In this document: piece after piece, positions 9,801 through 14,170 of the stretch
Layout: every line of letters begins with the position of its first letter
How positions within the stretch are numbered: the first letter of the stretch is position 1
Assembly: GCA_035478255.1 (NCBI GenBank)
Contig: DATIJV010000093.1
Location: 1-16,520 of the forward strand
Reading direction: 5' to 3'
Length of the DNA: 16,520 nucleotides
From: DATIJJ01 sp035478255
Lineage (GTDB): Bacteria > Pseudomonadota > Gammaproteobacteria > DSM-16500
The notes under the pieces: model-generated
Seen by the model: only the letters and a program-made list of their open reading frames with translations
The model's database searches: none
What the model was told of the DNA's origin: nothing
Program-made: the position numbers and the translations under genes

Positions 9801-10052
9801 TATGTCTCTTATGACGTTTTTACACAGCCAGATCTTAAGTCAATGGTTGGAAAAGTCGCTGAAAATATTGATAATGCTGTCAATTCTTATGAAAAATTAC
9901 TCCATCCGCTGCGGACATTTTATATTTTTTCCACAATTTCAGATGCAGTCTGGCAATGGCGAGACAGCTATGGCAGGCAGCAGCTTTGCGTGACAAAGTC
10001 GGTGATGAATTTAGAGAATCGATTTTGCCCATATATGATGCGAAAATGTTAG
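3822..10052 (+). CDS. Giant beta-helical haemagglutinin-repeat-type (FHA/CdiA-like) protein without visible secretion signal; 3' end probably frameshifted
   Basis: The frame encodes 2076 aa. Residues about 130-390, 460-640 and 830-1420 are dense in short alternating beta-strand repeats typical of right-handed beta-helices. The stretch around 1250-1330 (IERHKEWLGLGEKTEKTT, then VTVTSGEEMKLKGTTIQAES) matches the style of FHA/CdiA haemagglutinin repeats. The N-terminus (MQSHTSIQFGQGYYQ) is not a signal peptide, and I see no TPS domain. Residues about 645-795 interrupt the helix with four hydrophobic segments. A Pro/Lys-rich linker (about 1760-1795) leads to a helical C-terminal part. The start lies 2 bases after the preceding stop with only a weak ribosome-binding site, which suggests coupling. 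The last 20-40 residues (Cys- and Trp-containing) look unlike the rest, whereas the overlapping frame continues naturally, so a 1-base shift is suspected. Family style is moderately certain; function and export route are unknown. Confidence 0.8.
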   Translation: MQSHTSIQFGQGYYQLTHLVSETGKPVLRGPLTEKRQRVLLSNPKGSPDYMAQAILRDTSFQLDEHLLKREKMLANQTIPNENYQLITFEMYNNSQYAVIDLDAFNVQIAASKESPEEFFWMNLVNEKNETIAQIRFHNMRMNIFSNESLIVRGQENTLHTLSISTFSDVLINDFLAVETALHVTCRSLMLKTGAPLKSQFIKILSFKQCVIAAETDILTQNCQIRSGKIQHHGYIEAEKSVSFISETSEITGKMIAKGINGISIVSLGLQADKTSHLHGSIVNLLVGSPVKKNSDMPDFMGKINLFGKLSTKGLTIITNDLTFDHGKTMVQGRITLATIYKTKITKSAEVLFNGKSLYQYSQFASFIEGTITESPGLEIYSNIIILPGLTLSEYEKRRSHISEQLVHKKSQKPKALREIEFLPALTEQKNYSHKPYDKSKFSQMETELPPENDKAPNQIIFSGLEFLSLKADITVSSPSNVHLQALYTQFFGHIEDTSFFESINVSVLSDELEVRNAVIRTDQGRVALESKNIQISDSTLIAGQMNVHAAESLSFPAPSTLSASGKIHIESKKNSTIPKGSALTLKSPLPVTWECENFYLRGRLEFQQLSIHAEKTILMIGADVKGDNFHANARDFIAFLSRFTIKKTFSVQSVISITAFCVILSELYTNSSIINLSSSIYLPSSLTLSGKSLLSCFLAASNTLISILQLVIHEPTSQLALAAVRLGINAGPALLQLYQLVKNINEAKKSPHLERGKLIQIVNQTKSLCLTLGSLAYGAAGLADQFAHASFFPDSFSHSWDNASSIISNLTNVTTPLMNLAFPGVQKSDFFDMNLDLICGFSDSTSTIVNVNGTLNVTLTSSTLTVADGVLPTAVDASPVLSTKTSLVSVSTAAESILPTISHSERTMYKTFVGTGMPTIAEQTSLTANEMVFINHADREFRDSTLHTNQLSLSKDSHLSVTNSSLTVTDQVENEGFVQYAGAAVQIDHVHNHKDAVTIAVSSDLKESHVQDDAGSAKQIIATKYESQDLTESGLLAGDVFSRVNIEKAHFTQESKAGFRTTRVDMTELKDETKDGIYLDFQGTHHVKDRQAPSPLKQHTKKNPEHESSELHYEDDSHLSATLTPFGTIQYHAEGSFDVEKSHLVSFAGLGVDASDTLRVNRSVSSTSSLFLRGDQATQFNHSNLSVNGSLDIQGGNVLVNGGSIESGDAIKINGKKTTIQDSSKILAVNDIELSSDTQFVSEGKKTVTTHIERHKEWLGLGEKTEKTTTFNLENNIVASRDGEVTVTSGEEMKLKGTTIQAESDITLQSGKDMTLDPLLGTDSVKKDHTILFGEHITEKKSDNVSSCQLMTKKTITLSPGGNIYNLGTEFSAEETKIEVSGHHKIVNSRVVLNRHYTEKREGLYYGGMSFPSSIDQYVSNLPLVHNTKKFMRAKSADARESATVHLAAETMNTANTLMSSYRHHGIVSTLEKTFLPDLSVTFKLGHSQLDVDDLREGPGSINTKRLVITAEEADFLENYGVNAESTKFNIGKLQVTGAKLHHDVNFQENDLTYSISPSTLLHPDLGEIGLEHRDSHTNQTVWVGDGMNLGDLTLRGQEANFYGAGMKTKSMQGHEDKMTFDAEKNSSSHSSHQISLSSFDHFSIDINEKFSEQAAITNPLKSEDMEMFSVGTLTSHGAKLDKVKADNYQFSPIDKVNQKVHWGVSGSVHDLLPNHHSSRVFSSWDIRWKNTGFSVPVYHPLGGKIFSNNLSFLMRHAPNPTPFESVPVKKVERKNSPQPAATPAKKLSSEKPDYFDAALLYQQSQSLQIDWNTNETKVNSTVLQKMENMLEQTVTPALGGQENYPDNYLDPNILSNEKNIVFPQTDFVALYNQFEQIYPEFLFNIFSGNNDSDEISYHFFNPWDILATPVKAGLFVEMVEHDLYLFKSRSESFQTLIKTSEVETYLSTAEKLMGKSTAFSHFVENVLDPFSIVFGQGSYFHSLFSYMDNTKYVSYDVFTQPDLKSMVGKVAENIDNAVNSYEKLLHPLRTFYIFSTISDAVWQWRDSYGRQQLCVTKSVMNLENRFCPYMMRKC
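9893..10052 (+). other. Probable frameshift junction between the giant protein and its C-terminal part
   Basis: Both the upstream frame (which stops at 10050-10052) and the downstream frame (open from 9893, after a TGA at 9890-9892) are readable here. The downstream ATG at 9956 has no Shine-Dalgarno sequence. Restoring one base would join them into a protein of about 2,330 aa. The T6 run at 9925-9930 is one plausible indel site, and the CAGCAGC stretch near 9975 is another. I find no canonical X-XXY-YYZ slippery heptamer in the correct phase. A start-stop overlap, ATGTTAG at 10046-10052, leaves coupled re-initiation as an alternative. Confidence 0.6.
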
Positions 10053-10816
10053 CACGCAATTCTATCGATATTTATTTTAATTATTTGAATGATCTGAATC
10101 ATCAATCCACTTTACTGGGTCGTGCCATGATCAATATCGTGTCTAGGGATATTATGGAATTAGGCCAGATTACTGATACGTTTCGGAGAAACATGATTCT
10201 ACCTCATCCCTTCTCAGAGGGTATCACACCTCAAAATACAAATGCTTATTTTAAATATCTCGACTGTACGGATATGGATTCACGCGAAGTTATACCTATC
10301 GATAATGTTCCAGGAGATTATTTTCGTGAATTAATTGAGAAACATTCTGATTTTTCAATAGCCACTATTAAAAAATATGAAAAGATAAGCAAAACTTTTT
10401 TTGCCGTTGCTTTGGGGGAATCCATTTATGAAATGGCAACTGCTGACGACAAATGGAATAAAGCAGGAGAATTAGCATCAAGCTGGCTGGCTGCAGAAGG
10501 AGGGAGTTTTTTAGGCATGGCATTGTGCGGTGCGGCAGCTCCTTTCTGGGTTGTCGCGGGTGCAGGACTCGTGGGAGGAGCTGCGGCTGTTGTGACAACT
10601 CAAAAAGCTTGGAATGAAATATTTAATGAACCGCCTCGCCCATTTCCAGATAATTTTGAACTCCCTTCTCTTGACAAAGCAGCAGCTTTTTTTAAACCTT
10701 CGCTGCCTTCTTTAAAAAATACAGCGGCATTTTTCCAACCTGCTGAGCGTTTACAACGTCCAAACATCAATGGCGACGGGCCGCAGCTTTTGCCCCGCCC
10801 TACACAAAAAAACTAA
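9956..10816 (+). CDS. C-terminal continuation of the giant protein (frameshifted) or a small overlapping gene; Gly-rich hydrophobic segment and Pro-rich tail
   Basis: The open frame encodes 286 aa and overlaps the preceding gene by 97 bp. Residues 1-170 are mainly helical and charged, with nothing I recognise. Residues about 183-213 form a Gly/Ala-rich hydrophobic stretch (GMALCGAAAPFWVVAGAGL and on) that could be a membrane hairpin, as often found near the ends of large secreted toxins and adhesins. The tail is proline-rich and carries two copies of a 12-residue motif: PSLDKAAAFFKP (237-248) and PSLKNTAAFFQP (251-262). No nuclease, ADP-ribosyltransferase or other toxin signature is visible. 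With no ribosome-binding site at 9956, I think this is the displaced C-terminus of the upstream protein. An alternative start is the ATG at 10046, which overlaps the upstream stop. No immunity-like gene follows on this strand. Confidence 0.65.
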   Translation: MARQLWQAAALRDKVGDEFRESILPIYDAKMLARNSIDIYFNYLNDLNHQSTLLGRAMINIVSRDIMELGQITDTFRRNMILPHPFSEGITPQNTNAYFKYLDCTDMDSREVIPIDNVPGDYFRELIEKHSDFSIATIKKYEKISKTFFAVALGESIYEMATADDKWNKAGELASSWLAAEGGSFLGMALCGAAAPFWVVAGAGLVGGAAAVVTTQKAWNEIFNEPPRPFPDNFELPSLDKAAAFFKPSLPSLKNTAAFFQPAERLQRPNINGDGPQLLPRPTQKN

Positions 10817-10870
10817 CATTAATTTTTGATAGTTTCTTCGCTTTTTTACTGACAAAAATTAAAATAAGCT
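10817..10870. terminator. Short convergent intergenic segment with a weak inverted repeat
   Basis: This 54-bp gap separates two convergent genes. TTAATTTTTG (10819-10828) is complementary to CAAAAATTAA (10853-10862), with a 24-nt loop. The stem is AT-only apart from one pair, and there is no clear T-run geometry. A bidirectional terminator is expected between convergent genes, but this one is weak. Confidence 0.25.
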
Positions 10871-12658
10871 TTATAAGCAAGAACACGGTAAGCAGCGAGG
10901 AGGTCCAAATATTTTATCTGACTTGGACTTTTCTTCAGACTGCTTAGATTTTCCTCTAGATTTATCAACTCTCTTATCTTTTTGGGATCCCCATACACCT
11001 ATTCGACTTGGTTTACCCGAGGATTGGGCAGAACTCTCTTGAGATGTTGAAAGAGTCGGCGTTTTTTCTTCAGCAGGAGAATCTTTTTTTTCACCGAGCA
11101 CTGAGGGCGAATCTGAACCTGAACTCTCTTGTGGAAATTTGAAAACAAGCTCTCCTTTTCCTATATTTGACCCGCAAGAAATCACAGAAGGATTTTCATT
11201 TTCAGAAGAAACGGGTGTCACCTCAGTATTTTCTTTGGGTTGGGGTTGAGAATGGGATGGCGAGACACTCACAGGAAGTGCAGGAATACTCTTTCCCGTA
11301 GGCGTAGCAGGCGCAGACACAGATTTCTTCAACTGTTTTAATTGTTTAGTAGTTTGAGCATACCATGCTCCTTTTGAAATTGGAGAAGAAAGTAAAAATT
11401 CATCCGTTTTTCTTTCGGAGAGAGAATGAGAATGAGAAGGAGAGGGAGAGGGAGAGGGAGAAGGAGAAGGAGTCAATGATGAATCTTGCGAAGAATTTTC
11501 AGAACCACTAGGATCGCGATCCAGTGGTAAAAAATTGGGAGCAAGATATTGACGCCGTTCACCATTTTTATCTCGTTTTTTTCTCATCTTGGGTGTTGTG
11601 CCTTCAACAGAATCACGCCTATAGGTAATGGGTACCTCAAATACACTCACAGCTTTCTCTGCCCATGTTTTAGTTGCATGATCAAAAGAAAAAGTTAGAA
11701 TTTCTTTTACTACCCCTTTTTCTTGCAGCTTTATTGCAAAAGGAAATTCGCCTTTCCAATGAAAATTATCTCCAGTAAATGCATTGCGAACATCATGCCT
11801 GCTCGCTGTTGAAAAATACGTTTCAGTATTTCCTGTTGCTTGCATAGCAAATTCAGCAGAAATAAGCATAAATATTTTATCTGATAAGCCTCTTTCGCCA
11901 TTATCCTTTAAAGCAATTCCCACTAAACTCCAAATTGAAAAACTTGGAACATTGCTGTTTGATACCGATGTCAACACGAATTTTGCTTTTTCTTCTCCGA
12001 TAATGCCAGACCAAAAGCTGAGTCTTTTTCCATTTACATTATAAAATCCTCCATTTTCTAACAATGTAAAACATTCTCTTAAGGGCGTTTCTTCTATACT
12101 TTCATTGAGAATAAAATCCGTACTTTTTGCTTCCGAAGATCCCTCTGTTAAATAAAAATTGCGAACAACAGCACGTGATTCTAATCCCTGCAAAACATCT
12201 TGTAATTTTGTGTAATACTGATCAAATTGATGATTTAAAAAATCTTTTCGTTTTTGAGAATCTTTTCTGTAATCGATGACAGGCTCTACATAAAGATATT
12301 TTTCCATCGCCAGCTTTGTAGCTTCTTCTTCTAAAGCTTTACCTGCTGTCTTCAGTGCCCGAAGAGTTGCTTTCAGTTCTTTTGCTAAAGTTTCATCACG
12401 CTGCTGCTTTTCATCATTTTCTTTTCGCTGCTTTTTAATTGTTTTTTTCGATTTTTTATTGAGTTCTCTCTGTAGAGTGTTTACCTCTACTCTTTGGGCC
12501 CAATCTGCCTGATCAGGTTTTTTATCCAATATAGCCGCCCATTCTTCCAAATGAGCCTTCAATTTTGCTTTAAGATGCTCTCCCCCAAAGGTATTTTTAG
12601 CGGGAACAAGTGACGCAGGGACACTGCTTAATGTTTGATTACTTCTTGGACTTGACAT
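10871..12658 (-). CDS. Effector-like protein with Ser-Pro repeat and polybasic, cysteine-rich CaaX-like C-terminus; function unknown
   Basis: This 595-aa protein matches no family I recognise. Residues 25-125 are charged and helical (possible coiled coil). Residues about 160-350 look like a mixed alpha/beta globular domain. From about 380 to the end the protein is low-complexity, rich in Ser, Pro, Lys and Glu, with a (SP)n(SH)n run at 397-413. The last 40 residues are strongly basic (KDKRVDKSRGKSKQ and on) and end in GPPRCLPCSCL. CSCL occupies the CaaX position, with another Cys three residues before it. This is the layout of Ras-family tails: polybasic region, palmitoylatable Cys, prenylated Cys. 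Several Legionella Dot/Icm effectors use such boxes. The start ATG has GAGAGAG 6 bases upstream. The gene is convergent with the giant-protein operon and divergent from the dehydratase, so it has its own promoter. Delivery to a host and prenylation are inference; a2 is Cys rather than aliphatic, which is suboptimal. Confidence 0.8.
   Translation of the reverse strand: MSSPRSNQTLSSVPASLVPAKNTFGGEHLKAKLKAHLEEWAAILDKKPDQADWAQRVEVNTLQRELNKKSKKTIKKQRKENDEKQQRDETLAKELKATLRALKTAGKALEEEATKLAMEKYLYVEPVIDYRKDSQKRKDFLNHQFDQYYTKLQDVLQGLESRAVVRNFYLTEGSSEAKSTDFILNESIEETPLRECFTLLENGGFYNVNGKRLSFWSGIIGEEKAKFVLTSVSNSNVPSFSIWSLVGIALKDNGERGLSDKIFMLISAEFAMQATGNTETYFSTASRHDVRNAFTGDNFHWKGEFPFAIKLQEKGVVKEILTFSFDHATKTWAEKAVSVFEVPITYRRDSVEGTTPKMRKKRDKNGERRQYLAPNFLPLDRDPSGSENSSQDSSLTPSPSPSPSPSPSHSHSLSERKTDEFLLSSPISKGAWYAQTTKQLKQLKKSVSAPATPTGKSIPALPVSVSPSHSQPQPKENTEVTPVSSENENPSVISCGSNIGKGELVFKFPQESSGSDSPSVLGEKKDSPAEEKTPTLSTSQESSAQSSGKPSRIGVWGSQKDKRVDKSRGKSKQSEEKSKSDKIFGPPRCLPCSCL
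10874..10984 (-). other. Polybasic tail ending in a CaaX-like CSCL box
   Basis: The codons cover residues 559-595. Cys589 (10892-10894), Cys592 (10883-10885) and Cys594 (10877-10879) follow a Lys/Arg-rich stretch. CaaX with X = Leu would favour geranylgeranylation by host enzymes. The position at the exact C-terminus, immediately before TAA, is what makes the motif meaningful. Confidence 0.5.
11434..11472 (-). repeat. Hexanucleotide tandem repeat encoding Ser-Pro
   Basis: This 39-base pure purine run on the plus strand is made of GAGAGG/GAGAAG hexamers. It is preceded by two GAGAAT units, and on the minus strand it codes for alternating Ser-Pro, then Ser-His. The six-base period keeps the frame, so slippage would change tract length without breaking the protein. 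The polypurine/polypyrimidine asymmetry could also favour triplex formation. Confidence 0.75.
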
Positions 12659-12858
12659 AGCAAACTCTCTCGTTTAAGCGAATAAATAGGTTATAATTTG
12701 TACATATTTTTATAAATAGTATATTTTTGTGTATTTTGCACGATTCAGTGCATAAATTCAACTTTTATTTTTGTTTAAAATTAAATATTTTTACAAAAAT
12801 TCGGTATAAAATTTTTTATTAGCCATTTCACAAAGAAGTTTAAAAGGGCGGTATCAAT
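12659..12858. promoter_or_regulatory. Divergent intergenic region between the CaaX-like gene and the dehydratase
   Basis: This is 200 bp of very AT-rich DNA that must contain both divergent promoters. A minus-strand TATAAC -10-like hexamer lies at 12690-12695, about 30 bases before that gene's start, but without a good -35. On the plus strand TATAAA at 12805-12810 is the best -10 for the dehydratase, also without a strong -35. A small inverted repeat, TGCAC-N6-GTGCA (12737-12752), could be an operator. AAGGG at 12844-12848 is the likely ribosome-binding site for the gene at 12859. Confidence 0.35.
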
Positions 12859-13803
12859 ATGGAATATCATAAACACATAGCGGAAGTTTATAAAAAAATA
12901 GCGCCTTATATCAAAAAGACGCCTGTTTTAATTTCATCATACTTTAGTCAAAAAGTTGACGGTACATTAATTTTTAAATGCGAAAATCTTCAATATACGA
13001 ATGCTTTCAAACTACGGGGAGCATTTAATAAAATTACAACCATAACAGATAAGAATAAAACTATTGTTGCTGCTTCTGCTGGTAATCATGGATTAGCCGT
13101 AGCTTTCGCAGCAAAAAAATTTGATATGAACGCAATTGTTATTGTGCCTGAATTTGTACCGCAATTTCGCATTAATATGATTCGAGAATTGGGAGCTGAA
13201 GTCATTGTACATGGTACAACAATGGATGAGTTGAATGCTAAAGCTGCTGAGTATACTAAAGACCCGCATTTTATATATTTTCACCCATTCGATGATGATG
13301 ACATTATTGCAGGGCAAGCAACTGTAGCTTATGAATTATTGCAAGAAATTCCAGACATAGACATTATTATCGTTCCTGTTGGTGGAGGCGGACTTATTTC
13401 TGGCATTTCTCAATATGCAAAATCTTTTAATCCGAATATCCTTGTCTATGGAGTCGAAACAATAGGCGCAGATGCTATGTATAAAAGCTTGGAAGCCGGT
13501 AGAATTATTGCACTTCCCAAAATTACCTCCATTGCGATTAGTCTTGGCGCAACCAAGGTAGCCGAAAAGACATTTGAAATTGTTAAAAAGAACGTCACAA
13601 AAATAGTGACTGTGACAGATGAAGAGGCAATTCGTGAATTAAAAGACATTTTAGAAAAAGAAAAATTATTTGTAGAGCCAGCATCTTCTTGCGCTCTATC
13701 TGCTGTTATTTCTGGAAAAATTCCTCATATAAAAAATAAAAAAATTGCAGTAATTTTGAGTGGTGGTAATTTTTCTCTTGAACAACTCAAGACATATTTA
13801 TAA
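12859..13803 (+). CDS. PLP-dependent threonine/serine dehydratase (ammonia-lyase)
   Basis: This 314-aa fold-type II PLP enzyme should deaminate L-threonine and/or L-serine to 2-oxobutyrate or pyruvate plus ammonia in the cytoplasm. The motifs are clear. NAFKLRGAFN carries the Schiff-base lysine K51 (family S/A-F-K-x-R-G-A). ASAGNHG (72-78) is the substrate loop. VGGGGL (174-179) is the phosphate-binding glycine loop. EPASS is at 273-277, and SGGN (301-304) contacts the PLP ring. The length fits a catalytic domain alone. There is no C-terminal ACT-type domain, so it resembles degradative TdcB rather than feedback-regulated biosynthetic IlvA. The stretch LPKITSIAISLGATK (219-233) recalls animal L-serine dehydratase (SDS) more than TdcB, which usually has ADG here. 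A serine racemase activity is possible. The gene stands alone between a divergent gene and a repeat, so context does not settle the substrate. Confidence 0.9.
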   Translation: MEYHKHIAEVYKKIAPYIKKTPVLISSYFSQKVDGTLIFKCENLQYTNAFKLRGAFNKITTITDKNKTIVAASAGNHGLAVAFAAKKFDMNAIVIVPEFVPQFRINMIRELGAEVIVHGTTMDELNAKAAEYTKDPHFIYFHPFDDDDIIAGQATVAYELLQEIPDIDIIIVPVGGGGLISGISQYAKSFNPNILVYGVETIGADAMYKSLEAGRIIALPKITSIAISLGATKVAEKTFEIVKKNVTKIVTVTDEEAIRELKDILEKEKLFVEPASSCALSAVISGKIPHIKNKKIAVILSGGNFSLEQLKTYL

Positions 13804-13822
13804 TAAATAATAGATTTTTTAT

Positions 13823-13881
13823 GGATATTTCATCATTGCACCTGCAGAAAAATCTTGATTCTTAACCCGGATATTTCATCA
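13823..13881. repeat. 13-bp direct repeat downstream of the dehydratase
   Basis: GGATATTTCATCA occurs at 13823-13835 and again at 13869-13881, 46 bases apart start to start. Between and overlapping them, ATCTTGAT (13852-13859) and ATCAAGAT (13878-13885) form an inverted repeat. The function is unknown; the segment directly abuts the left end of the structured repeat. Confidence 0.4.
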
Positions 13882-13886
13882 AGATG

Positions 13887-14089
13887 TAATAGCTCAGCCC
13901 CATTAGTTGTCATCCCGGAATTTAGTAGCGCTTAATGAGCGCCTTTTGCGAATTTAGCGCTACTTAATGTCCGGGATCTACCCTTATCATTTGGGTGGAT
14001 CCCGGACATTAACTCACTCTAAATTCGCGAAAAACGCGAATTAAGAGTGAGTAAATTCCGGGATGACAACTAATGGGGCCGAGCTATTA
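13887..14089. repeat. MITE-like structured repeat, copy 1: terminal inverted repeats enclosing three hairpins
   Basis: The outer ends are 38-bp inverted repeats (13887-13924 and 14052-14089) with a single mismatch. The inner 19 bp, GTTGTCATCCCGGAATTTA (13906-13924), are matched perfectly at 14052-14070. Between them lie three hairpins. Arm A pairs AGTAGCGCT (13924-13932) with 13956-13964. Arm B is a 20-bp stem with one wobble (13964-13983 with 13993-14012). Arm C pairs ACTCACTCT and AATTCGCG (14012-14029) with 14035-14052. The whole can fold as a closed cloverleaf. Positions 13906-14017 recur identically at 16409-16520. No coding frame is inside. It fits a non-autonomous element mobilised in trans, or a REP/BIME-like repeat; the mobilising enzyme is not in the window. 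Confidence 0.85.
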
Positions 14090-14109
14090 GATCAAGGTTG
14101 GTTATTTTG

Positions 14110-14138
14110 TATACAAGCTTGCTATTATTATATATAAT
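14110..14138 (+). promoter_or_regulatory. Likely sigma-70-type promoter with palindrome over the -35
   Basis: A perfect -10 TATAAT (14133-14138) lies 17 bases after a -35 candidate TATACA (14110-14115, 4 of 6 matches). The -35 sits inside a perfect 10-bp palindrome, TTGTATACAA (14107-14116), a possible operator. The promoter begins about 20 bases from the right end of the structured repeat and 30-60 bases upstream of the gene at 14171. Confidence 0.55.
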
Positions 14139-14170
14139 TCATCCAAAACAACCTGGGCGAGGTAGATAAT

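Noticed and set aside
9712..9993. 93-aa plus-strand frame near the frameshift region
   Set aside because: It is in neither of the two frames that continue the protein, and its Met/Cys/Trp-rich content is unlike real coding sequence here.
9893..10052. Programmed -1 ribosomal frameshifting at the junction
   Set aside because: The direction would fit, but no in-phase X-XXY-YYZ heptamer is present. The nearest, T-TTT-TCC at 9926-9932, re-pairs poorly in the A site. An indel is simpler.
3822..10816. Contact-dependent inhibition (CdiA-CdiI) or polymorphic toxin locus
   Set aside because: There is no TPS domain, TpsB, VENN-type pretoxin motif, recognisable toxin domain or immunity gene; the next gene is on the opposite strand.
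13904..14072. TA target-site duplication indicating IS630/Tc1-type insertion of the repeat
   Set aside because: TA flanks the core in copy 1, but the base pair before copy 2 is GG, so the duplication is not supported.
13823..14089. CRISPR array or replication iterons
   Set aside because: There is only one 13-bp direct repeat pair with no regular spacers; the rest is explained by nested palindromes.
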